A stretch of 64,000 nucleotides of DNA from Liolophura sinensis. Lineage: Eukaryota; Mollusca; Polyplacophora; Chitonida; Chitonidae. Positions 48,183 through 62,000 of the stretch are shown piece by piece. The translations under genes and the position numbers were made by a program. How positions within the stretch are numbered: position 1 is the stretch's first letter; each line of letters starts with the position of its first letter. The notes under the pieces are model-generated. The model was not told the DNA's origin and ran no database searches. It saw only the letters and a program-made list of their open reading frames with translations. The DNA lies in the NCBI RefSeq assembly GCF_032854445.1, contig NC_088305.1, positions 22,980,955 through 23,044,954 on the forward strand, given 5' to 3'.

Positions 48183-49631
48183 TCTAGCGACCTATATGTA
48201 GGTTACATGAAGTGTTTTCAGTTTAAACCTTAGCTAGAGTGTCTTGTTGACTAGAAATACGAAACACAGTGAAATGAGGTAATATGGGCTGGGCCGGGCC
48301 AGATCTGTGTATAAATGCGAAAATGCCGCTAGCTGTGATTTGCCATAGACATTCACATATGGCCGTTTGCCATGTTTAAAATGAAATGAGTTGATGTGGC
48401 TGTTTCAAATGATCGATAGTCGAATAGCCGAGACAGAGTTTAATCGGTGAAAAATCTTTGTATTTACTCAGATATACAAAGCTTTTGGACAAGTGTCAAT
48501 AGCTGTATGGCGAGGGATATGGTTGTCTATACTGCGCATGTGCGAGAAGTTGCAGACGAGGTCACAATGAGGCCTTTCATTTTTATACAGAATAACTGGA
48601 GCTACATGTTTGTCATGACCAGAATGATGGCTGGTTTTAGTGAATTAGGAAGTGGCCAGAGGAAAAGATGGATCCCAAGGCTTCGGATATTGACGGTAGG
48701 CCTATGTTTATATCTCTAACCCTATCCACTTGCCGAATCGGATGTTCGAATCTTTAACAAACTGTTTAACTTTAACGAAAACAATTGTGTACGACTGCTG
48801 TACACAATGTTGTGGCAAAAATGCATATTCACACAATTTATGTATCAGTGGAAGGCAATCTGTGTATTTTTAATGTTGAAGGTACACAAATTATGTACCA
48901 CTGATACACATATCAGTCAATCTACACAGTCTTTTCAGTAGATAATGCTCAAAAAGGTCACGTAAGCCGCTTTCGTTCAACAGCCTGACCAGTGTGCACT
49001 GTAACCATATTCGCTTCTCAGAGGACGCGTGGCCAGTAAGGGTGGGCCATATTTACATTGTGTAATTGTTCTTGTTTAGTTCAAATGCGTGAAGACTACA
49101 ATTACATTCAATTTAATGCAGTCAAATTTGCTTCAATGCAAGGGCCGGATCTGACATTCATATACCACGAGGAAGCCATAAATGAGTGTCTTAAATCGGT
49201 GATTTCCAAATCTATGTCCAAAACAACCTAAAACACCAGTCCCCGAATGAACTTGTGAGAAATAATATATGAAGAATCAATAAAGCAGGTACACTGTTAG
49301 AAGTATCTGGTCAATTCGACCACACAGATTTTGGTACAGACCCGTCTGACCAAATAACGAAGCGACGACACATTAACAATTCTGAGTTAAGAAATCGCGC
49401 AAGATAAAACCATAATTACTTCTGAGCAGGGGTGGAGATAGACGTATTTGTTGACAGACAATTTTTTTGACATGCTTGGTGGGACTAACTCCGTAAATCA
49501 ACTTTTAATCAGGGATTCTTACGTGGTCGTGAGATACGTCATGTTAAAGCAACCTGAAACAGGATCTCTCTTCAATCCTCCGTTGTCCAATGAAATTTTG
49601 GTCTAGAGAATTTTTTCATGTATTGTAAATC

Positions 49632-49735
49632 AGTAACGAGCCAAGGGCCGGTGGTTTACCCAGGAAAATGTCGCCATCGTATAAGTGGAACATTCTTGAG
49701 TATGGTCTTAAACAGTAATTAAATTAACAAATAGA
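49632..49735 (+). mobile_element. Old SINE tail fragment in A3
   Basis: Counterpart of 3263-3360. Confidence 0.55.
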
Positions 49736-50195
49736 AGTTTTTAGTTTTGTTGTTGATTCTAAACACATATGCCAATGATCACCACTGAAGTCAGATTTGG
49801 TACCAGAACTGTAGTCTACATGTGGTAAAGAATGAATCCACAAACATATTTATAAAATACTTATCTTGTGGGTTTATTTAATACCTGAGATATATCAAAT
49901 GCAGGTATAGTAAATATATTAAGTTTAGGTTACCACCACCTGAAAGACTGGTGGCCCCAACAATAGTTTGTATACATAATTAGTACCCCCCACGGCCCTT
50001 AGTTTTCCAAATACTGAGGATTTATGGACATATGCTTTCTTTTAATAATATGTTTCCGTTTCACCTTCACTGAAAGGAATTTGTATTAATGAATTTTCGC
50101 TGTACAACAAACAATCTCACCTGTCTAACGTGTGTCATGCGTAACAATGGTAGCCCACATTTCAAGTTGTTATCACAGAAACCACCAAAAGTAAA

Positions 50196-50404
50196 CTACA
50201 CTGAGAGAAAATTTTGGGTTAACTGACTCAAACATCTGAGGTAACAATTGAGCTAATTCAACTCAGAAAACTCAGAGTCAAATGTCCAGGTCAGCTGAAC
50301 CTTGAAACTCATCTGGTTATATTGTTGACTCATTCGGAGAACCCACAGAAACCTTTCATGACTCAGTTTCTGAGTTGATTTAGCTCAATTCTTCGACACT
50401 TGAA
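50196..50404. mobile_element. MITE with CACTGAGA ends, right end lost
   Basis: The left terminus and body match the A1 and A2 copies, but after 'cttcgacacttgaa' the right inverted repeat is replaced by other sequence. Confidence 0.65.
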
Positions 50405-50679
50405 ACACTTTAAAATGATAATAATCTTAATAAAATCTTTGGCTCACTCTTAAATAACTTAGCTGAATTGAGGGGTTCTATTTAATGCCTTTTCTCTCAT
50501 ACACTGGAGCTACTAAAGAAGCTACATGAACATGGAATTGTAGTTCTAAACAAGTTACACACTCATCCTTACTGATTGTCATTCAGACAATTTTGTAGAA
50601 GAATTGGGAATACAAGGTTTAAATTTCATGTTCAAAGAAATTTGCATGGGAAAAAAAAAAGATGTACAGTCAAACCTTC

Positions 50680-50983
50680 CTTTCAACTGATGTGACATCT
50701 TACAAGCATGTAACAGCTAATCATTTTACGAAATTTTTGCAGATGTATAAATCAACAGTCCGTAGAAAAACTAAATGATATGACTTCTCAGTGGTATTTT
50801 AGATCCACGTCACATGCTCGTATTCAAGCACTTGAGCAAATAAAGTCAGTACCTGCGCCTTTTTTGTTCAAGAAAGGAAAATGTAGGACAAAACTGAGTA
50901 TAATTCAGCCGCCACTTAAGGTGCTCATGTCCAGTTATGATAAGAAGGATTACCTTGCTTTATGTAATGGTTTGTCTGATTAG
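50680..50983 (+). pseudogene. Coding-like relic, copy 3
   Basis: The 67-codon frame 'MTSQWYFRSTSHARIQALEQ...' is the same as in copy 2, including the TAG after 'GLSD'. Confidence 0.35.
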
Positions 50984-52279
50984 AATTATTTTCTTTATCT
51001 TAAAATAACATACCCTTGTACTGTGGCGTGCACAAAATGTTTATGAGTGCTGGTATTTTGAACACTGATTTGAATATTTCCCTGTATATTTCCAAATGAG
51101 TTTCAAGTGTTGAACATTCTTAATTTATTAAATGAATAATGTGGCAAAATAATGTAGAAGTAATTATAACTCATTTTAAGGAATGATTAAAACTGTTTTC
51201 ATGTAATATAACTTTAAAAATAATTTTAGTTGCCAAGTTAAGGCAAAATTTAATAGTTATATTCATATACAAAGTGATAATTTCTTTCATATATTTTCCA
51301 GATTTTTTGTCTGCTTGTATTGTACCAAACTAAACAGATGTAGAAAGACCCGTCTCTAAGCTTTCTAGACATACTATATTTGTGTCATTAACCATCGGTT
51401 ATAGTGCTTTAAAGAAGAACCCAGAAGAGGGTCGACTATACTGAAATGCCATCACGGTCACCCAAGCTGGTTTAGGCAGGGAAGATAGCTGGTGTGACGA
51501 TAACCAGTGTATGTCTCATATATTCAGCATACCCAGTCATGAGGGCCGTCCAAAATTTCTAAAATCGTAGTGTGTTTAAAATAAATGCCCAGCATGCTGT
51601 TGTCCGGGCTTACAAAAAGCCTTATGATCGAAAATATCTGTTGAACCAAAATACAATTAAATTTCGAAATAATACTTTTGCTATAAATAGTAAATTTTCT
51701 TAGCGGTATGTATTTAAAAATCTAAAAGACATACTAAATGATTCTCATAAACTATTTTCAGAAATTTTATTTAATTTACTTAATGTTTTAATAAATTAAG
51801 CAAAACATTGCCATGAATGTTTTTCCAATACTTTATTGCACTATTACTGAATACAAGCTATTATATTTCATGACATTCAAAGGTATTACCATTTATTGGT
51901 AATTCACCTCGAGTAAAATATCTCTATTACTATTTTAATCATGTACATCAAGTTTGAATACTATTAGATATCAATTATCTATAAGATTACCAGCATTAAA
52001 CTGTAATGATTTTCTGACATGCGCAATGGTCGTTCCATTGGTGGTAACGTGTTATATCCTGATTTACATTCTAAGCAACCCATTGTAAAGTGCCTTGCAT
52101 GAAAAATCTAAGTGACATGTGCAAATATAAATTAAATTTACAGATTAAATTATTGCTATCAATAGTTAAAAAGGGGGTCCAAATGTAATTAGATGAAGTA
52201 CTTATTTATTTAACAAAAAAATCGGTGAAATATCTTAAGTAATTTTCATAACCTATCTGGTAACAAAATAAATCATGAG

Positions 52280-52281
<2 letters not shown>

Positions 52282-52354
<73 letters not shown>
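52282..52354. repeat. (TA)n microsatellite in A3
   Basis: AT dinucleotide run at the same locus as in A1 and A2, but without the internal spacer. Confidence 0.9.
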
Positions 52355-52357
<3 letters not shown>

Positions 52358-52629
52358 CTCATGATTAATTTTGTGTAAATTGTATTATATTTTCATCATA
52401 TGTATCTTTCACCACAGTAAGAAAGGACTACTGCACCAAAGCCATTGTCAAAGTCCCTAATTACAACCACGTACCGGTATGGAGGTCTCTGCATGGTTAA
52501 AGGAACTGTAGAGTTCTAATACATGTATGTGGAAAGAGGGAGTTGCCGAGGGATTAATGGATTCCACATTTTAAGAATATAAACTCTGGGAAGCTGTTTC
52601 AAACTTGCCTACATCTTAGTACCTCTTAA

Positions 52630-52900
52630 ATCTGTGTGTGGCCTCCTTAGCCAAGTGGTTAGTATGCCAGCGGGGAACAAAACCTCAGGAGCCTCTCACC
52701 ATTGCAGTTGCTGTGAGTTCAAGTCCAGCTCATGCTGACTTCCTCTACGGTCATTAGTGGGGAGGTCATCCAGCAACCTGCCGATCATTGTGGGTTTCCC
52801 CTGCCTGTCTGTGCTCGGTTTTCTCCCACCATAATGCTGGCCGCCATTGTGGTAGCTGAAATATCCTTGAGTACTTCATGATACACAAATCAATTAAAGG
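52630..52900 (+). mobile_element. Full-length tRNA-derived SINE
   Basis: The head shows an A box in 'tggcctccttagccaagtgg' and a B box in 'gtgagttcaagtcc'; the body follows ('ggtcatccagcaacctgcc', 'tgtgctcggttttctcccac', 'ataatgctggccgccattg') and the tail 'atatccttgagtacttcatg'. It is present in A3 and absent from A2, where block A is uninterrupted. Confidence 0.8.
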
Positions 52901-54700
52901 AATATATTAATCCATGTATGTGGGCTTGTTGTCTACATACATGCATGCATATACAAAATAAATCTGTCAACATTTATGATAAACATGATATTAAATAATC
53001 TGTTTATGTTTTCATTAGGTGGCTTTTTTGTCTCAGGAATTAACCACTGTCAGTGTAAACGTTACAACTAAGTATGGAAGTCTCAACTGCTTTCATCCTA
53101 AAATGGATCTATACTAAAGCAAAAGCCCAAAAATCGGATGTGGAAACCCCATAAAAGCTGTAAAACTTAACATAATTCTGCGCCATATTATATCTGCTCT
53201 GATATACATGCAATCTCATCAGGATTCCGATATTCAGTGTTATGTGTTAGGATTTAGACTTGTACCCAAAGGCAGGAGAATTTCGTATTTCTAGTTAAAC
53301 TATGTCATGTTTAAAATTATTACATTAATAACATCTTCACTTGTTAATATCAGTGTAGAATGAAAATCCGTTTTTGACAGTTATGTTTGGGGATCTATTT
53401 TGTATTATTTCCCCTTGCTTATAGTGCATTTAAGTTAAGATTAAAAAATGCAAGGTACAAAGCACATTGTGTTGGCCTGGAGAAAGTGTGAAATGTGTCA
53501 TGTTCCGTTGTTTTAAAACCAATCAAAACTGCCCCTCACTGGGTGGAGGGGAAAGTGTTAATTAATGGTCAGGTATAACAGACAGGACTTCTTTTGTTGG
53601 AACTTCAAATACACTTCTTGTCAGTTTGTTGTATGTTTCCTCTTTGTCCATATCCTGCAATCAACAACTTAGCGTTGCCTTAAATACCCAAGTCTGTAAC
53701 CAATTGACCATTGTAATTAATGACGGTATTAGTTCCCTATACCGAATCATCGCTACTGAATAAATAGAAGTTGTATTCGTTTTTTGATAATTGTATAAAT
53801 GTGAGTAAAAAAAACAAAAAAAAGGCTGAAAGTGTTGTAATCGCTCTTAATTTCTGAAAAATATACCTTTTCGATGATATTAACAAATTTCTGATAACAT
53901 ACATATAATCTGTGACAAATTTTAAGCAGAAAGAGAAAAAATAATATTTTTCTCCTAAGTGTTTAAAACAAGTTTTTAATGGTTATATTGGGGCGTAATC
54001 GAAAAAATCCAAAAGGATTTATGTGTAATTACAACACATCTTGCCAATAATGCCATTGGATCTCGCCTAGCAAAAAGGGTACAGTGTGCCACCACAGACT
54101 TGCACCAACTGTTGAAAAACTGTGATTAGATCTTACAGCGGAACGGAAGACAAGAATATCTGCATGGAACTGGTCATGACATCCGTTTATAGCCGCTCCA
54201 GCTGGAAAGCTTGAATACATGTATATATGCGCCTTATTTCGTGATAGTGCATGTATCGTTTCTTTTTTATATTTCTTGGGAGCAAATTTTCAACAAAGTA
54301 ATACGTTTGCTTGCTTTCTTTGAAATTGTTTTTCTTTCGCTTTCAATATTACAGTATAGGCCCTTTTTATATTCTAAAAGGCTAATTTATATTATAGAAA
54401 AAATAATGTTAGATGATTTTTCTTAAATAAAATAATTTATGATTCTGTCATAAAAGAAAGACATCCAAAATTCAGCTAAGCTGGAGTAGCTATTACATAT
54501 AGGTAGGTGTTTATCACAGGTGTAATAAAAAGATACTCTGAAAAAACGAATAAACATTGTCAATATTGATGCTAAATTTACCTATACCGACTCTGTTTAG
54601 TCATTAATTTATTTATCAAGTTTAGAAATCATCATATATCTCTCTAAAACAATTTTGGATGGACTTGATTATGGATGTCGGCGTTTTGTCCATTTTTTAT

Positions 54701-56180
54701 GTAGTGGGTGGTTTTTTGGGCCTAGGGTATTTTGTCACTTATCCCAGTCACAGTAAAACCTTTGGGTTGGGGACGGGACGGGAATGAAAACCATCAATAC
54801 AAGAAAACCCGGAACAGCAGTACCCAGGTATCTAAGCTTTCGAAACATACTGTATTACTGTTATTAACCATCAATTTCAGTACTTTAATCCTACCCGGAA
54901 CGAAGTCGACCGTGGTGAAATGCGATCATGGTCGCCGAGGCTGGCATCGGCAAGGGAGATAAGTGGTGTGACGGTCACTAGTGTACGTTTCGATTAGCCC
55001 ACACATCCACAAAGCATGTGGCCTGAGACCCCCATTAATTTTCCATCAGCGACAATGTGGCCAATAAGCTCTGGTGCATACCTGGCCCAGCATGTGAGAA
55101 ACAAGCCATAAAAATCTTGACATAGGTTGACCGTCAAAATCTGGACCTTTCCTTGCCGGCAGCTGGGAGGCTTGCCTAGCAACGCCAAGGGGCAGCCTTA
55201 TCAGCATCTCATACCTTGTGTCCTCTCACCCAGAATTTCAAACTTTCATCAATAAAGCTCACACCTCCTCAAAGTTTAGACAGTTTCCAGCATATTAATA
55301 CCAAGCATGCACCTGTACACCAAAAATGGACGCCTGGGAGCAAAAAAATACTTTATACCCTAAAAGTCACAGAACTACCGATAAACGGAAGTTGTAATGG
55401 GGACCGTGTCCATGTACTGCGCCGAAATACAACTGAAGTTAGAGAATGCATTATTTTTATCAATAGTTAAGGAAAATGAGGAAAAGAAGGTTTTTATACA
55501 AGATGTTTATATATTTTTAAAAATCGGTAAAACATAATAAAAATTTATTATAGCCATTTTCATCAAAGAATTTTTTATAAAAATTTTTTTCAAAATACAT
55601 TTTTATGTTTGCTGAACGTGTCCCAAATTGTGGGTGTGGCAGCCAACTATTCTGTAAATGTTTACCATAAAAATGTGTCCCATGTAATTACAATCCTGTC
55701 TGCATACAAGACAACCACACGGTTCTCCAGTGTCAACAAGAAGTCTGTAATCCCAGAAAGGCTGTCCAAATCTGTATTTTTACTGTCTTTATCCATGCAC
55801 GAAAAGATAGTGAAAGAAGATTCTACTGGCCATAAAAAATTGAAATGTCACTTTCTTTGCTATTCCTCCCCATTACGCGAATGGGTTTTAAAATCCAGTA
55901 ACAAATCAAGAGGGACTCTCTCTGTAGCTAGTCACATCTATGTATTGCTTTTGTCTTTTTGCCTGTAAAGATAAGGTGAAATGATAGCACAAATACAATT
56001 AAGTAAAGTAAATAAGATACGTTATATTGAATGTAAAGTAAAATATTGTTATAATACTTGCAATATGTATTTCAGGCGGGGATCTGTCATACCCAATCAA
56101 ACACCCCCATCCCGTCCCCCATGCCACCCATCATCCAAAACCTCTCTCAAAGACTATTTGGATTTTCCTTTTTTTTGCAG
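54701..56180 (+). other. GT3 leader / upstream region
   Basis: Almost identical to 16230-17714, with a short deletion near 55190-55210. It ends in 'ttttttgcag' before the ATG at 56181. Confidence 0.6.
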
Positions 56181-57162
56181 ATGTTACCAGACAAAGCTGT
56201 TAATCCTCCGCTGATGTGTTTAACCTCTGTTTGTTTGCAGGTCAAACGATTGATGTTCGTTTTCCTACTGGTAGATGTGATCTTTTTGAGATTTTACACC
56301 TCACAGGTTTCCTCAAGGCCACATTTGTCCTTTACGACTCGCCGCTCGCTTGTATTCCTGGAGCGCCCTCTACCGGTCAGTCAGGAAACAAATGCCAAGA
56401 AGGCCCTATCTTGATGTGGTGTGTGTATTTCCCCTCATGGACACGGTTGAGTGGTCCAAGGCCAGGTACTCCCACGTGAACGGCACCGAGCTGATAAATC
56501 GGGAGAAGGAGTATATTGTCAGTCTAAAAAGAAACCTAAACCACTCATCCGTATCGTCCGTCCATTTGTTCAGCCACAAACCAGAACAGTTGTACGAGAA
56601 ACTCACAGTACAGTATGGCGTCGACATGAAAAAGGTGGTCTTCTACAACTCCACGGAGAATCCAACCTACCAAGAAATGTTTGGTTACGTGTCTCGCTTT
56701 TTACAAGGACGTTTCATTATGATTCTCAACGCGGACAACTATATGGGAGACGGTTTTGTGGACTTGGATTTGGACTATCTGAGAAAGAATAAGGTGATGT
56801 ACTCCTTGACACGGAGATTTCCTGTCCCGATGCCAACCGGATGTCGGGTAACTAACAAGGCGCACTGTGAACAGAACAGTGCCTATCTTGGTTCTCATGA
56901 CTCGTTCCTGTTCTTTGTCGCCTCACAACTCCCGGGGAACTTCCTAGCTGAACTCAATTATCCAAGTCATGTTTACGGATCAGAAAACATAGCCATTTGG
57001 GCTTTCAAGCATATCCTTAAATTTTCTGTGTTGAATCCTTGCAAAAAGGTGCACATTCATCATCTCCACTGCACTGCCATCAGCGCCAAAGGACGGATAA
57101 GGCTAAATGTTAGAGGGAGATATGGCACTGCAAAGATTACCGACAATATTTATGTCCCCTGA
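56181..57162 (+). pseudogene. Glycosyltransferase-like protein GT3, one-base frameshift
   Basis: Nearly identical to GT1 but one base longer: 'ccaagaaggccctatc' where GT1 has 'ccaagaagccctatc' (extra G at 56402/56403, about codon 74). From the ATG the frame ends at 56414, shortly after the membrane segment. The second frame, from there to TGA at 57162, encodes the whole catalytic part, with 'ILNADNYMG', 'SHDSFLF' and 'YGSENIAIWAF' unchanged. With so few other changes the frameshift is either very recent or a sequencing error. Confidence 0.7.
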
Positions 57163-58471
57163 GCCAGTGTCACCAAAAGTAACAGTAAGCAGACTTTACT
57201 TGAAGGTGATTGTTATGAAGATTAATTATTCCACAACCGTTTTACTGTGTCCACGGTAGTATATAGGCACTGTGACATTATGCACGTTTTGGAATGAACA
57301 CTTGGGCTATAAGTGTTATTAGTATAACAGATATAGTCGATGGATGTAATACACAAACTATAATACCTGTAGACGGTCATATCGGCAATCATAATACTGT
57401 ATCACATTGCGCCACTTAAAGTAATCAGATGTTTTTATTTAAAATACAAAATTATCTATTTATATTTTTTTTAAACAAGACCTAATGGAAAAAATGGATA
57501 CCTTATCATTACATACAAATCATTTCCTATCCGTCTGTAGTAATTCATTTTAGCGATAAAAGGGAGATAATCCACTACAAAAGTATCTATTTATACTTTC
57601 TTTAAACAAGCCTTAATGGAAGAAAGAATACCTTATTATTACATACAAAGCAGTTTCTATCTATCTGTAGGAATTTATTTTAACAATATAATGGCGATAA
57701 TCCACTTAAGATACTCCTAAAATACTTCCCGCTTTTTTACGTTGTAAGATTAAATGCCAGAGGCCATAAGTGATGTATTTGTATACAAATATGTATGGAA
57801 AGGGGAGTAGGCCTATCTGTGTGTGAACCAAACATACATATACGTAAAAACATCATATACACTCTACACTGGTACATAATTATATGTAGAAATATATGCT
57901 GTATTTGATTTATTTGTTTGATTGATGTTTTACGCTTTACTCAAGATTATTATACGCTGTAATATATTTGTGTGATCATGTAGAGAACTACTCCAGATGT
58001 ACACCCGTACATCTAAATATGGATTATTTGTGTACTCTTGTAAATATAATAATTGTGCTGAACAAACTAATCATAATATGACTGTACGATTTATATACGG
58101 CATGACATCTGCTGTGAGTGATATTTGTTTGTTCATATATTTACTTATATGAGAATTAACGTAATATATAAGTGCACATGAGTTTGAGCTCGTGTGTAGT
58201 CTTGGGGAAAAACCGATTTCTCGAATTTCGCAGCGGCAGTGTATATATACATGTATGTTATATTTGTATTCTCTAATACATCGTACTATATACTGTTTTG
58301 TGTATTTATGCAGTACATATCTGTTGCATTAAAAATCTTTTTGTGCCTGTATACACCATATAATAATAAATATATATATATATAAACTGGCTGACATAAG
58401 ACCTCTGTATAACATTGCCTGGTTTATATCCTGAGACGAATAGGTCTAATACTGGTGAGCCCGGTGCCAGT
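57163..58471 (+). other. GT3 3' flank
   Basis: Matches the GT1 flank (single copy of the 170-bp segment) until 'cccggtgccag' at about 58471, where similarity to both other flanks stops and LINE-related sequence begins. Confidence 0.6.
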
Positions 58472-58544
58472 TGTTATGTATGACTATTTAACGTCTTCAT
58501 GTACTGTTAGTCTGCGGACCTGTGTGAAAGGGGGGGGGGGGTTG

Positions 58545-58590
58545 ATTTGCACTGGCGCTTTTCCGGCCCAAAGGGCCGATGCGCGCCAAA
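58545..58590 (-). other. GC-rich hairpin in LINE 3' region
   Basis: 'ggcgcttttccggccc' and 'gggccgatgcgcgcc' pair as GGCCC/GGGCC around an AAA loop, with an outer GGCGC/GCGCC stem. LINEs often carry a 3' stem-loop read by their RT; that role here is inference. Confidence 0.4.
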
Positions 58591-59083
58591 ACTTGGCGTC
58601 ATTGAAAATGCTTTTAAGCTGGATAGTATATAAAGGAAGAGTATATTATTTAGGACAAGAAGAAGAAGTTTCAGTACTAGTGCTATGGACATTGTAGCAT
58701 TATAGCCGACGAATTTTGGGCTTCATGACTAAAAAAAAAAAAAAAAAAAAAAAAGGGTTTGCAGAGGGTCATTATTCACTATGATGACCGTTTCTTAGTG
58801 TACAATCCATATTTACAGTACAAGATGGGCAGGTACATGGGTTAAAGAGAGATTTTGGGAAAGGTGGGCGTTAGAACACTCACGATGTTATAACATATAT
58901 GGAACACAGAGTATAGTACAGGAGGAACTGAACAGTATACATACACAACACCTGGACAAAAAAAAAACAGTAGAAGCGTCAGCTCACATCAGTTCTGTTC
59001 GGGTAAAAAAAACGACAACAACCACTTTAAAAGCAACAAATAGGCCGATCCAACCATGTTAACATTAAAAAAAAAAAACATTA

Positions 59084-62000
59084 TTAAAAACGACGACATC
59101 TGCTAAGAAAATTCGCCAGGGCCTGGAAAGTCTTACTTCGGTTCGCTTTAGGATTTAAAACAGATGCTAACGTAAAATGCCGAAGGCCAATGGAGCGTAA
59201 GTCCCGGTAAAGAACACGGCGAGCGTTAGAGTGCCGGGTACACGTAAATAAGAGATGAGCGATATCATCGTTAATTAGGCATACGTCACATAACCCAGAT
59301 GGGTGCAGATTCATTCTGAATAAATAGGTATTTGTAGGTACATGTCCAGAAATAAGGCGGAAAACTAGCGTTTCATCTCGTCGGGAACGTAATGATATTG
59401 GCGAATTTAACAAGACAGAACGATTATACTGGTGAAAAAAACCTCCCCTTATTAGCTTCATCCCACTGCCGCTGCCAAATATCCACAAACTTAGGTGCGA
59501 CATGACTCATGATTTCATTAATGTTTAAGGGCACGTGTATGGATATATCTAAAAAGGATGAAGCTCTCTTCGCCAGGGAGTCTGCCATTTCGTTTCCCAC
59601 AATACCGACATGAGCTGGTACCCAGTCAAAATTCACAGAGACGCCCTGGTAACGAAGAGCGGTGCATAAATGTAGTATTTCAAACACAAGTGATGAAGAA
59701 TTATACCAGACATAATTTGACATGGCCTGCAAGGAAGATAAAGAATCGGTAAGTATAACAGCCCTGGAAGGTTTTAGGTCGAGGAGAAACTGAAGAGCAC
59801 AGATGATAGCTGTAAGTTCTGCTGTAAATACTGAGATAAAATTGGATAATCTAAAGGATTTGGAATATTTTAACTCTGGGACACAAAAAGCTGCACCAAC
59901 TCTGTTGCTGTCTGGACACTTGGAGGCATCAGTGTATACCTGCAAGTACTGGGATAGGCTTGTATGTATATATTCCGTAGCACATAGTAAGGAAACATTC
60001 GGATTATCAGATTTTTTTCTATCATCGTTCAGAGTAGTCGAAATGTAGGGAGGTTCTAGATTCCATGTGGGGAAATCAGGAACACGGGATGACTGCAAAG
60101 CAACATTATCACAATCTAAAGACGAAGATATGTTCTTTGATCTCAAACTAAATGGTAACCCAGCATAACTATTTAAGTCATGCAAGTTGTCATAAAAGGA
60201 AGGTTCGAGCAAACGAGACGAAGCATTATTAACCGAACATTTGAGCCTGAAAAAGAACTTGAGGGTGCGCAGGCGCCGACGGATAGACAATGGCCACTCG
60301 TTACAGAATACCTGTAGAACGTTAAGTGGTGTGGTGCGCATACCTCCTGTACATATCCGCAGCGCTGCGCACTGAACAGAATCTAATTTTTCTTTAAGCG
60401 TAATGCAAGCAGAATCATAGGCTTCACAACAATAATCAAGTTTGGTACGGATGAGAGAGCGATATAGCAGTAGTAATGATTTTTTCTCAGCCCCCCAACA
60501 TTTGCCCGATACACACCTCATTAAATTTAGAACTTTATCACATCTTGCTATCAAATAGTCAATATGTCTACCCCAAGTAAGCCTATTATCGAATATAACC
60601 CCGAGATACTTAAAAGAAGAGGAGATTTTGATCGTCGAGTTATTAAGGGTTAGACAAACATTACCAGTATGGCGCCGTGTAAACACAACAGCTTCTGTTT
60701 TAACAGAAGAAAACTTAAACCCCCAGTCCCGGCTCCATTTCATTATATCATCTAGACCTTGCTGAATATGCTTGACACAAGAGGTCAAGGGACCTAGAGC
60801 AAAACCACATGCATTTATCATCAGCGAAAAGCGTGCAATTTAATTTAGGGGATATGGCATTGGGTAAGTCATTTATGGCTACATTAAATAAAGTGGGAGA
60901 TAAGACACTTCCCTGGGGAACCCCATTCTCCACCGGAACCATGCGAGAATAACTCTGTCCCACTCGAACTTTAATAAAACGTCCGGACAGGAAATCTTTC
61001 AAAAAACCCAACATTTTCCCACCAATGCCAATATTACGCAGCTTAATTAACACCCCAGTCCTCCAAACCATATCGTACGCTTTTTCTATATCGAGAAACA
61101 CGGCAAGTAAATAATCTTTATATTTAAAAGAGTGTCTGATGGAGGTTTCTAAATTAACCACATGGTCAGTAGTACAACGTTTGTTTCTAAAACCGCTCTG
61201 TACTGGACTAAGTATATTGTGTTTCTCCAAAAACCACATCAATCGAGAATTTATCATACGCTCCATGACCTTGCAGAGACAGGACGTGAGGGCTATAGGC
61301 CTGTACGAAGATGTGAACGAGGGATCCTTACCTGGTTTAGCAACGGGCACAACAATTGCCGTTTTCCATTTAGCAGGGAGTTTCATACTAGACCAAACGG
61401 CATTGTACAGCAATAGTAATATAGTCATACAGTGATATGGCAAATTGTACAACATGGAGTACGTAATAGTATCCTCACCCGGTGACGAATCCGAACATGA
61501 GGATAAGGCCTGCTTTAATTCTAGTAAAGAAAAAATCATTGTTAATTGGCATGTCATCAAAAAGAATATTATTAAAAGGATGCATTTCTTCAATATTTTC
61601 CTTATGGGATATAAACTCAGGAGAATAATTGTTTGAACTGGAAACGAAAGAGAAACTGTCTGCCAAAATATTGGCTTTGTCAATATTAGTAACATAATTA
61701 CTATTATTATGAACAATAGTTGGGGTGTTATTTGATTTTCTTTTACCTTTAATCGAGTTTATTTTATTCCAGACTTCTTTGGTATTTGTATTTTCAGATA
61801 AATTCGAACAGTATTGTCGCCAGTGATCTCTCTGAGCTGTTTTAATCACCCGCTGTGCTACAGCTTTAGCTCGTTTAAATAAAACAATGTCTTGGTATAG
61901 GCGAGTGCGTTTTGCACGATTTTTTAAACGTTTCCGATTTTTTATAGCATTAGAACAATCGTCGTTCCACCAAGGAACAGGTATTTTACTAGACACCTTA

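Larger units (their letters stand above)
46431..54700 (+). repeat. Duplicated block A, copy A3
   Basis: Collinear with A1 at its start and with A2 through to the GT leader. Differences from A2 include a full SINE inserted near 52630, a truncated MITE, and about 85 extra bases near 54190-54285 ('gccgctccagctggaaagc'). A minus-strand frame at 54029-54220 crosses that extra segment and is not kept in A2. No gene is assigned. Confidence 0.85.

Noticed and set aside
58731-58754. Poly(A) tail of the LINE
   Set aside because: The A run is on the + strand while the element reads on the - strand, so it would be poly(T) in the element.
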